From assembly GCF_006517255.1 (NCBI RefSeq), contig NZ_CP041185.1, positions 4,960,001-5,024,000 of the forward strand: a DNA stretch of 64,000 nucleotides, in the 5' to 3' direction. Source of the stretch: Janthinobacterium tructae (GTDB lineage Bacteria; Pseudomonadota; Gammaproteobacteria; Burkholderiales; Burkholderiaceae_D). Positions within the stretch are counted from its first letter, which is position 1; each line of letters starts with the position of its first letter. The translations under genes and the position numbers were made by a program. The notes below the pieces were generated by a model, which ran no database searches, was not told where the DNA came from, and saw only the letters and a program-made list of their open reading frames with translations. Positions 17,483-28,805 of this stretch are shown piece after piece.

Positions 17483-17520
17483 AAAAGCCCTGCACGGCGA
17501 TACCGTGACAGGGCTTTTTT
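17483..17520. terminator. Bidirectional rho-independent terminator
   Basis: AAAAGCCCTG (17483-17492) pairs with CAGGGCTTTT (17509-17518), with an inner CACGG/CCGTG stem, and T and A runs on both sides. It lies between the convergent EAL-HDOD and SPW genes. Confidence 0.9.
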
Positions 17521-17526
17521 GCGCCG

Positions 17527-17898
17527 CTACGCTGCCGCACCGGGCCAGTGCTTGTGCAGCTCGGGGTCGGTGCGCAATTCCCACAGGGCCAGCACGACGA
17601 CGGCGATGCCGACGAGCAACTCGTTCCACAGGACGACGCGCTGTTCGGCCAGCCGCAAGATCCACGGCGAGGCGGCGACCCAGACGCCCACCAGCAGGTT
17701 GACGACGACGGCCCAGAAATACGTCTTGTACAAGTCGAAGGCGGCCAGCACGGCGATCACCAGGCCCGAGACAAAGGCATTGAGCATCTGCGGCGAGCCT
17801 TCGGGATAGGAAAAGGCCCAAGGCGAGACGAGCAGCCACAGGCCCAGCAACAGGATCAATTGATCTTGCCAGCGTTTCAGTTTGAAATTGCTTGCCAT
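17527..17898 (-). CDS. SPW repeat integral membrane protein
   Basis: The 123-residue protein has four hydrophobic helices arranged as two similar halves, each with a Ser-Pro-Trp motif (LLVSPWAFSY at about residue 24 and VAASPWILRL at about 77). This is the signature of the SPW repeat family, small inner membrane proteins of unknown function. The N-terminus FKLKRWQDQ is basic and probably cytoplasmic; the C-terminus is polar (RTDPELHKHWPG). A GGAGGA ribosome binding site (17904-17909 read leftward) precedes the ATG. It lies downstream of metH on the same strand with about 110 bases between them. Confidence 0.88.
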   Translation of the reverse strand: MASNFKLKRWQDQLILLLGLWLLVSPWAFSYPEGSPQMLNAFVSGLVIAVLAAFDLYKTYFWAVVVNLLVGVWVAASPWILRLAEQRVVLWNELLVGIAVVVLALWELRTDPELHKHWPGAAA

Positions 17899-18010
17899 AT
17901 ATCCTCCTTAGCCAGTCAGGGTACGGGCCGGAGCGGGCATGCAGCATGCCGACCGGCATACTGCGTTAGTGCGCTGCGGCGCGCGATAAGTTCCGCGCGC
18001 CTTGTGCTTA

Positions 18011-21805
<3,795 letters not shown>

Positions 21806-22312
21806 TTCATGCTTTCAATAGGCAAACGGGCGGCGGCGCGGCGACAGGACAGGTACGGGGCGGTTGCGGGCCAGCAGGATCCGCTGACGGAGAGTGCCGG
21901 CCGGGTAGGGCAGGCAGAAGGTGGCAATCGCCTGATTTCACCGGGTCTAAAATTATACGGCATCAGGCTGCTTTGGTTTTAAGCAAAAGCGGCCGTTCGC
22001 CCCACGGCAAGCTTTCTTGCAACACATCGCCTTGCGCCTGGCCTGTTTCTGAAAAAGACATCCCTGAAAATTTTGCTCAAAATGTCAATTTTTCAGCCAA
22101 TGCAGAGCGAGAGGAATGGGGTTCTACATAAAGTTTGCCAAGCAGATATTTCAATCATGATCAAAACTAATGGAATCAACAGCAGCAATAGTTGTCCTTA
22201 GGAATCGAATTAACCGATAATATTGGTTCCTCGAAAGTAAATTCCCACCAAAAGTCACCCATATGTCACATTTCTCTCGTCTCCTTCCCTGCCTCGCACT
22301 GCATCAGCATGG
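21806..22312. other. Divergent intergenic region between metH and the M66-like lipoprotein gene
   Basis: This 507-base gap has two different halves. The metH-proximal part (about 21806-21950) is GC-rich and would be the metH leader. The rest is AT-rich for this genome and has no credible open frame. A near-perfect dyad, AACCGAT-AAT-ATTGGTT (22212-22228), inside a larger GGAA...TTCC frame, lies about 85 bases before the lipoprotein gene and could be an operator. No small RNA or riboswitch could be supported. Confidence 0.5.
21952..21957 (-). promoter_or_regulatory. Candidate -10 box of metH
   Basis: A perfect TATAAT read leftward, 147 bases before the metH start. No good -35 hexamer is present at the right distance, so an activator (MetR-type regulation is common for met genes) may be needed; that is inference. 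Confidence 0.4.
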
Positions 22313-24793
22313 ATGCCAGCCGTGAAAAACCATTTGCTTGTTGCATTGTTTGTCATGCTGGGCCTGTCCGCTTGCGGCGGCGGTGGCGGTGGTGGCGACA
22401 CGGTGGTGACGACCACCTCGGGGAATCCCGTCGTGATTCCTGCCGTGACGGCCATCTCGGCGGCGAACGTCGCCGTGGGTGGCAGCCTGATAGTCACGGG
22501 CACGAATCTGAGCCGCGTGACGGCCTTCCAGGTGGGCGGCGTGCCGCTTGCTACCAGCGCCGCCAGCGACACCAGCGTGACCCTGTCCATGCCGGGCGTG
22601 CCCGTAGCGGGCGCCTTGAGCCTGGTCAGCGCCAGCGGCACGGCGGCCACCAGCTATAACGTCAATGTGTACCTGCCATTGAGCGTGGGCAGCATCGCAC
22701 CAGCGACGGGCGGTGTCGGTTCCAGCGTGACGATCGCGGGCGGTGGCATGGGCGCCGTGACGGCGGTGCAGTTTGGCAATGGTGCGGCGGCGACGCCGCA
22801 AAGCCAGACGGCCGGCAGCGTGACCGTGGTGGTGCCCCTGGGCGCGGCAACGGGCGCGCTGACGGTGCGCGGTCCTTACAACGATGCCATCAGCAGCGAT
22901 ACATACAAGGTCTTGGCGAGCGTGGCCGTGACGTCGATCACGTCGGTTGTCAACAACGGGACCTTGTCGGTGACGCTGCAGGGCAGCAATCTCGACCAGG
23001 TCAGCTCGGCGTCGGTGGGCAATACGCCAGCCCTTATCGTCAGCGCCAGTGCCAGCCAGCTGCTGTTGTCTGCACCAGGCTCGGCAACGGGCGATGTGAT
23101 GCTGTCAGCCGCTGAGCGCATCGCCGTCAATGCGGGTACGGTGTCGGCCTTTACCCTGGGCAGCATTGATTTCGCGCAGGTACTGAACCTGAACGCCAGC
23201 AATACAGCCTTGCGCCTGACGCGCGGCAAGCAGGCCGCCGTGCGCGTGTCCGTGCTGGCCTTGCAAGCGGGCCAGGCCAGCCCCGCCGTGACCTTGGTTG
23301 CGACCGCCGCCAATGGCAGCAACCTGGGCAGCATCAGCATGAGCGGTCCCTCGGTCTTGCCGACGGCGAAAAGCGATGACAGTTTCAATGGCAATTTCAG
23401 TGCCGTCCTGCCGGCAGGCTGGATCTTGCCCGGCGTGCGCGTGCGCGTAACGGCCGTGGGTAATGACGGTGTGCAAGTGAGCCAGGAAGCGGCGCCGGCG
23501 GTGGCCAGCCTGGCCAGGATTCGCCTGGTACTTGTGCCCTTGAGCACCGATGATGGCGTGGCACAACTGCCTGACGCCCAGGATATCCGCGCCGCGCTGC
23601 TGCGCGTATATCCATATGCGACGGAAAACATCAGCATCACCACGCGCGCTGCGCTGAGCATATCTGGCAGCAGCACGGCCGACAGCTGGTGGAGCAACGC
23701 CCTGGGGGCGCTGGACGACCGGCGGGTGCAGGAAGACAGCGGCGCCTATTATTATGGTTTCGTACCGAAAATGTCTGTCACCCGCGCCGCCGGCCTGGCC
23801 TACATCAACAACCGCAGCAGCGGCAGCGACAGCACCTCGGCGATCGGTCTGGACGCCAGCTTCGGCACCAGCGCGGCGTCCGATCCCTTCGGCAATGCCT
23901 GGCCTGAATGGCTGACGACGCTCGTGCATGAGCTGGGCCACAATCACTCGCTGCAGCACGTTGCCTGCGGCGGCGCGGCCGGCGCGGTCGCCGACTACCC
24001 GTATGCGAATGGCGAACTGGGCCCGCAACAGCTATACAACAGCAACTATGCGGGCAGCATCGGCCAGCTGAGCAAGGCAGTGTATGGCGGCACGCCGATG
24101 AAGGACGTGATGAGCTATTGCCGCGGCGCCTGGTTCTCCGACTACAGCTATGCGCGGGTGCAGCAATTCCTGGAAAAACGCAGCACGCAAATGACGGGCA
24201 GCAATGTGCTGGCCGCCAGCATGTCCGTGGCCGAAAATGGCTACCTGACCATTTCCGGCAGCATCACGCCGGCCGGTGTAAGCTTGCGTCCAGCCGTTGC
24301 CTCGTCCACGCGTGTGGGCGCAGCGGCCAGCGGCAGCGGCCAGGCGTACACCCTGCGGGTTCTGACGGCATCGGGAACGACTATCGACTTGCCCTTCGAT
24401 GCGGTCACCGTGGCCGACCACGGCGGCAGCGCCATGCGCCACTTCCGCGTCAGTTTCGCCAACCCGGGCGATATCAGCGACGTGGAAGTATTGTCAAATG
24501 GTAAGCCATTGACCCGGTTGGAGCGTTCGGCGCGCCGCAGCAAGGCCGCCAACGATGGCCGCTTTGAGGTAGCGCAAAGCGCTGGCAAGCTGGCGCTGGT
24601 CTGGGATGCCCAGGCGGAGCCGTATGCGGCCGTGCTGCACGTGGCAGCCGATGGCCGCAAGACGCTGGTCGCCAGCGGCTTGACCGGTGGCAACGCTAGC
24701 GTTGACGTGAGCGCCTTGCCGACCGGCGGACGTTTCGAGGTCAGCCTGTCGTCGTCCGTGGGCGGACGTTTGATGAAGGTGCAGCGCCGCTAG
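22313..24793 (+). CDS. M66/StcE-like zinc metalloprotease lipoprotein with TIG-like repeats
   Basis: The 826-residue exported protein starts with a signal peptide and lipobox LSACG followed by a Gly run. About three TIG/IPT-like beta-sandwich repeats follow (about 40-280; ITAISAANVAVGGSLIVTG, IAPATGGVGSSVTIAGGG, VTSITSVVNNGTLSVTLQG). A second beta-rich region precedes the protease domain (about 400-640), which has the zinc motif H539-E-L-G-H543-N-H-S-L-Q-H549 and a Met-turn at M600 (DVMSYC). This is metzincin-like (HExxHxxxxxH), with Ser in place of the usual Gly, and closest by eye to M66 peptidases such as StcE/TagA that cut mucin-type glycoproteins. The C-terminal part (about 640-826) is beta-rich. 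It is probably outer-membrane anchored; the substrate is unknown. It is monocistronic. Confidence 0.8.
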   Translation: MPAVKNHLLVALFVMLGLSACGGGGGGGDTVVTTTSGNPVVIPAVTAISAANVAVGGSLIVTGTNLSRVTAFQVGGVPLATSAASDTSVTLSMPGVPVAGALSLVSASGTAATSYNVNVYLPLSVGSIAPATGGVGSSVTIAGGGMGAVTAVQFGNGAAATPQSQTAGSVTVVVPLGAATGALTVRGPYNDAISSDTYKVLASVAVTSITSVVNNGTLSVTLQGSNLDQVSSASVGNTPALIVSASASQLLLSAPGSATGDVMLSAAERIAVNAGTVSAFTLGSIDFAQVLNLNASNTALRLTRGKQAAVRVSVLALQAGQASPAVTLVATAANGSNLGSISMSGPSVLPTAKSDDSFNGNFSAVLPAGWILPGVRVRVTAVGNDGVQVSQEAAPAVASLARIRLVLVPLSTDDGVAQLPDAQDIRAALLRVYPYATENISITTRAALSISGSSTADSWWSNALGALDDRRVQEDSGAYYYGFVPKMSVTRAAGLAYINNRSSGSDSTSAIGLDASFGTSAASDPFGNAWPEWLTTLVHELGHNHSLQHVACGGAAGAVADYPYANGELGPQQLYNSNYAGSIGQLSKAVYGGTPMKDVMSYCRGAWFSDYSYARVQQFLEKRSTQMTGSNVLAASMSVAENGYLTISGSITPAGVSLRPAVASSTRVGAAASGSGQAYTLRVLTASGTTIDLPFDAVTVADHGGSAMRHFRVSFANPGDISDVEVLSNGKPLTRLERSARRSKAANDGRFEVAQSAGKLALVWDAQAEPYAAVLHVAADGRKTLVASGLTGGNASVDVSALPTGGRFEVSLSSSVGGRLMKVQRR

Positions 24794-24810
24794 GCAAGGG
24801 TGCTGGATGC

Positions 24811-24841
24811 AAGAAGGGCTTGCCGCGGCAAGCCCTTCTTT
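24811..24841. terminator. Perfect 30-bp palindromic bidirectional terminator
   Basis: AAGAAGGGCTTGCC, a GC centre, then GGCAAGCCCTTCTT, exactly self-complementary over 24811-24840. It sits between the lipoprotein gene and fmt, which converge here. Confidence 0.85.
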
Positions 24842-24870
24842 AATGCTCGTCGACAGACGATGCCGTGTCA

Positions 24871-25827
24871 TCAAGTAAAGCGTTTGCCTTCCAGCGGGAA
24901 ACCCTTGATGAATTCGGCCGCGGGCAGGCGCTTGCCGCCCGGTTTTTGCAGTTCCGTCAGGCGCAGGGAGCCATTGCCGCAGGCCACGACGATGCCGTGC
25001 TGGGCGTCGGCCGCCAGCACCTGGCCCGGCGCTTCCTTGCTGTCCGCTTCGAGTACCTCGGCGGCCCAGATCTTGATGGTGACGCCATCGACCTGGCCGC
25101 AGGCGCCGGGAAACGGATTGAAGGCGCGGATTTTCAGGCCCAGTTCCAGCGCAGGCTGGCTGAAATCGAGCGCCGCCTCGTCCTTGGCGATTTTTGCCGC
25201 GTAAGTGACGCCCGCTTCCGGCTGCGGCACGGCTTCGAGCGGCTGCTGCTGCATCTTGCGCAGGGTCTCGACGATCATCTTGCCGCCCAGGGTGGCCAGT
25301 TTGTCGTGCAGGCTGGCGGTGGAATCGCCCGCTTCGATGGGCGTGCGCTCGATGGCCAGCATGGGGCCCGTATCGAGGCCTTCTTCCATCTGCATGATGG
25401 TCACGCCCGTTTCATCGTCGCCGGCCTCGATGGCGCGGTGAATCGGTGCGGCACCGCGCCAGCGCGGCAGCAATGAACCGTGGATATTGATGCAGGGTTT
25501 GAGGTCGAGGGTGCTGCGCGGCAAGATCAAGCCGTAGGCCGCCACCACCATCACGTCGTAGTCAGTGGCCAGCAGGCGCTCGTGGGCCGCTTTTGCCTCG
25601 GCGGCGCGCTGCGGGTCCTTGCTGTCCATGCGCAGGGACAAGGGCTGCAGCACCTCGATGCCATGCTGCTGTGCATATTGCTTGACGGCCGAGGCGTGCA
25701 TCTGCATGCCGCGTCCGGCCGGGCGGTCGGGCTGGGTCAGCACCAGCGGAATGTCGAAGCCCGCTTCGTGCAAGTCTTTCAGGGCCGTGGCGGCGAATTC
25801 AGGCGTGCCTGCGAAGATCACTTTCAT
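24871..25827 (-). CDS. fmt: Methionyl-tRNA formyltransferase
   Basis: The 318-residue enzyme formylates initiator Met-tRNA using 10-formyl-THF. Visible motifs are [13 protein letters not shown] at the start, the catalytic [17 protein letters not shown] (Asn and His) and the Asp-containing [22 protein letters not shown]. The C-terminal tRNA-binding domain starts near residue 205. A longer frame from 25881 would add a non-conserved extension, so the ATG at 25827 is used. It lies 96 bases downstream of def, the usual def-fmt pair. Confidence 0.97.
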   Translation of the reverse strand: MKVIFAGTPEFAATALKDLHEAGFDIPLVLTQPDRPAGRGMQMHASAVKQYAQQHGIEVLQPLSLRMDSKDPQRAAEAKAAHERLLATDYDVMVVAAYGLILPRSTLDLKPCINIHGSLLPRWRGAAPIHRAIEAGDDETGVTIMQMEEGLDTGPMLAIERTPIEAGDSTASLHDKLATLGGKMIVETLRKMQQQPLEAVPQPEAGVTYAAKIAKDEAALDFSQPALELGLKIRAFNPFPGACGQVDGVTIKIWAAEVLEADSKEAPGQVLAADAQHGIVVACGNGSLRLTELQKPGGKRLPAAEFIKGFPLEGKRFT

Positions 25828-25923
25828 ATGGTTCCTTGACGTGAGGTGCGCAGGCCCGCGCCGGAGGCGCCAGGCTGGCATGGTGTAACGACGACTGTTG
25901 CTGCTTAGTCTATCAGCAGTGAC

Positions 25924-26466
25924 TTAGAAACGGCGGTTCTGTGCGCGCAGATTGGCTTCGCGCTCGAGACCACGGACTTCCTTGATCATCTTGGCCTTGA
26001 TGCGGTTGCGCTTGAGTGGCGACAGGTATTCGACGAATACCTTGCCCAGCAAATGATCCATCTCATGCTGGATGCAGACGGCCAGCAAGCCATCGGCTTC
26101 CAGCTCGAACTGCTTGCCGTGACGGTCCAGGGCGCGCACCTTGATGCGGGCCGGACGCTCGACGCCATCGTACACGCCAGGCACGGACAGGCAGCCTTCG
26201 TCGTAGACCTGCTTTTCTTCGCTGGCCCAGGTGATTTCCGGGTTGATGAACACTTGCAGCTGGTTTTTCTCTTCGGTGATGTCGATCACCATCATCTGGA
26301 TATGCGCGTCCACTTGCGACGCGGCCAGGCCGACGCCAGGGGCGTCGTACATGGTTTCGGCCATGTCGTCGATCAGGGTTTGCAGGCGCGCGTCAAATTC
26401 GGTGACGGGCTTGGCGATCGTGTGCAGGCGAGGATCGGGGTAACGCAGGATATTTAATATGGACAT
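25924..26466 (-). CDS. def: Peptide deformylase
   Basis: The 180-residue metalloenzyme removes the formyl group from nascent proteins. All three family motifs are present: GVGLAASQ (motif 1), EGCLSVPG (motif 2, Cys ligand) and QHEMDHLLG (motif 3, HExxH ligands and catalytic Glu). Length and order are typical of type I bacterial deformylases. It is transcribed together with fmt and diverges from dprA, with about 300 bases between the two starts. That gap has A/T-rich patches but no recognised gene. Confidence 0.97.
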   Translation of the reverse strand: MSILNILRYPDPRLHTIAKPVTEFDARLQTLIDDMAETMYDAPGVGLAASQVDAHIQMMVIDITEEKNQLQVFINPEITWASEEKQVYDEGCLSVPGVYDGVERPARIKVRALDRHGKQFELEADGLLAVCIQHEMDHLLGKVFVEYLSPLKRNRIKAKMIKEVRGLEREANLRAQNRRF

Positions 26467-26769
26467 ACGGATTCGACTGGTTAAGGTGGGCGCGGTGCGC
26501 CTGATTATTCATGCCTGGGCCATGCGGACGATGGCAGGGCTATCTTATTTGAATACGCTACGGTGGGGCGCGTATGGCGCAACGGCGCGGCAGATGCGTT
26601 TGCCAGTGTGCTATTCGTTTGCTGCAAAGGGAAATTTTATCACAGACGCCCATGGCGCTGTGGATGCGGGGCCGTTTTGCAGCGCCATTGCACGCATCCT
26701 TGCGCGCATCGGTATCGCGTGTCTGCCAGGGCGCTAGCATGGGAGGGCACAGTACACAGTGAGGTTGTC

Positions 26770-27873
26770 ATGCATGCAATTGCCACAACGGCAGACACGG
26801 CCACGGAACTGGCGGGCTGGCTGCGCCTGCAGCATCTGCACGGCGTGGGGCCGGTGGCGGCGCGCGCCTTGCTGACCCGCTTCGGCTTGCCGCCGAAAAT
26901 CTTTGCCGCGCCGTTCGAGGCCTTGCGCGAGGTGGTGCCGGCCAGCGTGGCGCGTGCCATCGTGCAGCCGCCCAAACCGGTGGCCAACAGTCAGCTGGCG
27001 CTCACCCTGCAGTGGCTGCAGCGGCCCGGCAATGCCGTGCTGACCCTGGCCGATGCCGCGTATCCACCGCTGTTGCTGGAAATCGCCGATCCGCCGCTAT
27101 TGTTATATGTACGGGGGCGGGCGGAACTGCTGTCGCGTCCCGGCGTAGCCATCATCGGCAGCCGCAATGCCAGCGCGCAAGGCATGCAGAATGCGGCCGC
27201 CTTTGCGCACGCCCTCAGCGCGGCGGGCCTGACCATCATTTCCGGGCTGGCGCTGGGCATCGACACGCACGCGCACGAGGGCGGCTTGCGCGGCGCCGGC
27301 GCCACCGTGGCCGTGATCGGCACGGGCGCCGATTTGGTGTATCCGCGACGCAACCTTGATCTGGCGAAAAGAATTGCCGAACAAGGCTGCATCGTCAGCG
27401 AGTACGCGCTGGGCTTGCCGGCCATGCCAGCTAACTTTCCGCGTCGCAATCGCCTGATCAGCGGCCTGGCGCGCGGCGTGCTGGTGATCGAGGCGGCCGC
27501 GCAATCGGGCTCCCTGATCACGGCGCGCCTGGCCGGCGAGCAGGGACGCGATGTGTATGCCTTGCCCGGCTCCATCCATGCCACCCTGGCCAAGGGTTGC
27601 CATGCGCTCATCAAGCAGGGCGCCAAGCTGGTCGAGTCGGCCGATGACGTGCTGCAAGAGTTGCAGTGGCTGGGCGGCGTTCCCCTCGTGCCGGCAGTGG
27701 TGGCAGACGAGACGCCGCTGCTGGCCGCACTGGGCCACGATCCCCTCGATGCCGATACCCTGGCCGCGCGCAGCGGCCTGGCCATGGGCGTGCTGATGGG
27801 CGAGTTGCTGGCGCTGGAGCTGGCGGGCCTGCTTGAACGCTTGCCGGGAGGACTGTTTCAACGCTGCAAATGA
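26770..27873 (+). CDS. dprA: DNA processing protein DprA
   Basis: The 367-residue protein has an N-terminal SAM/HhH-like domain (LRLQHLHGVGPVAARALLTRFG), the extended Rossmann fold of the DprA/Smf family (about 115-320; AIIGSRNASAQG, SGLALGIDTHAH, GTGADLVYPRRN, FPRRNRLISGLARGVLVIEAAAQSGSLITA) and a C-terminal winged-helix (about 325-367). DprA loads RecA on incoming single-stranded DNA during natural transformation. The frame is open upstream to 26563, but that stretch is Cys/Arg-rich and unlike the family. The Smf-type gene next to smg and a topoisomerase gene is the usual proteobacterial arrangement. Confidence 0.95.
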   Translation: MHAIATTADTATELAGWLRLQHLHGVGPVAARALLTRFGLPPKIFAAPFEALREVVPASVARAIVQPPKPVANSQLALTLQWLQRPGNAVLTLADAAYPPLLLEIADPPLLLYVRGRAELLSRPGVAIIGSRNASAQGMQNAAAFAHALSAAGLTIISGLALGIDTHAHEGGLRGAGATVAVIGTGADLVYPRRNLDLAKRIAEQGCIVSEYALGLPAMPANFPRRNRLISGLARGVLVIEAAAQSGSLITARLAGEQGRDVYALPGSIHATLAKGCHALIKQGAKLVESADDVLQELQWLGGVPLVPAVVADETPLLAALGHDPLDADTLAARSGLAMGVLMGELLALELAGLLERLPGGLFQRCK

Positions 27874-27967
27874 CAGCTTGTCACTTGTGTGGCGGCCTTG
27901 CCGCACGGGCGCGCTTTGTCGGTGCGCACCCTTGTGTCGCAGCGAACTTAGCTGATAGAGTAGAGCC

Positions 27968-28432
27968 ATGTTCGATATCCTGGTGTACCTCTACGAGACT
28001 TACTATCGCCCCGACGCCTGCCCCGAGCCGGCCGTCCTGGCGCGCAAACTGTCAGCCGTCGGTTTCGACGACGTGGAGATTTCCGAAGCGCTCGTCTGGC
28101 TGACAGACTTGAACGCCATGGCCGGCGTCGAGCAAACCCTGACGGCCAGTTCCACGGGCACGCGCTTCTATGTGCAGCAGGAAAGCGACGTGCTGGGCAC
28201 GGCCGCCATCGGTTTCATCCAGTTCCTGGAAAGTGCCAGGGTGCTCTCGCCGCTGCAGCGCGAAATCGTCATCGAACGGGCGCTGGCGCTCGACGAGGCG
28301 CCCGTTTCGCTGGGCAAGCTGAAAGTCATCGTGCTGATGCTGCTGTGGAGCCAGGGCAAGGAACCGGATGCGCTGATGTTCGACGACTTGTTCGTTGACG
28401 ACGAAGACCTGCCTCCCCGCCTATTGCACTAA
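27968..28432 (+). CDS. smg: Smg family protein (DUF494)
   Basis: The 154-residue acidic protein begins [13 protein letters not shown] and contains the DUF494 layout: a helical N-terminus, then [12 protein letters not shown] and the region [18 protein letters not shown]. Smg has no established biochemical role; it is conserved downstream of dprA in beta- and gammaproteobacteria, which is the main basis for the name. It starts 94 bases after dprA and is probably co-transcribed. A large imperfect inverted repeat follows one base after its stop. Confidence 0.92.
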   Translation: MFDILVYLYETYYRPDACPEPAVLARKLSAVGFDDVEISEALVWLTDLNAMAGVEQTLTASSTGTRFYVQQESDVLGTAAIGFIQFLESARVLSPLQREIVIERALALDEAPVSLGKLKVIVLMLLWSQGKEPDALMFDDLFVDDEDLPPRLLH

Positions 28433-28805
28433 TAAAAATGTCCATGGCGGCGTTACAGCGTCTTGCCGTACTGGCGTACTGTCTGCGACGCTGCGCCTTG
28501 CCCTGAACATTTTTATGCTGTCTTGCGGCTGCCACTGCAGCCGTTGGGCCCGATCCTGGCGCCGCTGCCGCGCCATCGCCTCTAAGATGCCCTGCACCCG
28601 CGCGCACGCCAGCCCATTGTGTTTGCGCTGGCGCATTCTTGCTTGCAGATAACTTGCCGAATTCTTCAATAGGCGCTTATCATTGGCCGCTTGACAAGAC
28701 CACAAGTCACAAGGCATTGCGCAGACAAAAGCGTCGGTGCCTGGCAATGCACTGTATGATGCGCATGCTGAAACTATCCTAGAGCATTTTTCGAGACCAC
28801 AAAAT
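28433..28805. other. Intergenic region between smg and topB
   Basis: This 373-base gap starts with an 82-base imperfect inverted repeat (28434-28515), listed separately. The rest is GC-rich and without a credible gene. A consensus TTGACA at 28691-28696 has no good -10 at the usual distance, and a TATGAT at 28755-28760 lacks a -35 box. The topB promoter is therefore probably here but not resolved. Confidence 0.45.
28434..28515. repeat. 82-base imperfect inverted repeat after smg
   Basis: The ends AAAAATGT (28434-28441) and ACATTTTTA (28507-28515) are complementary. The arms continue inward with CAGCGTC/GACGCTG and GTAC/GTAC, with mismatches and small gaps. The structure could end smg transcription or be a miniature repeat. 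No second copy was noticed in this window. Confidence 0.65.

Noticed and set aside
21806..21957. Complete cobalamin riboswitch before metH
   Set aside because: Only a short part of the core resembles the consensus; the promoter would leave out the 5' stem. Recorded as a possibility, not a feature.
28691..28696. TTGACA as -35 of a topB promoter
   Set aside because: The base run at the right distance for a -10 box is poor.
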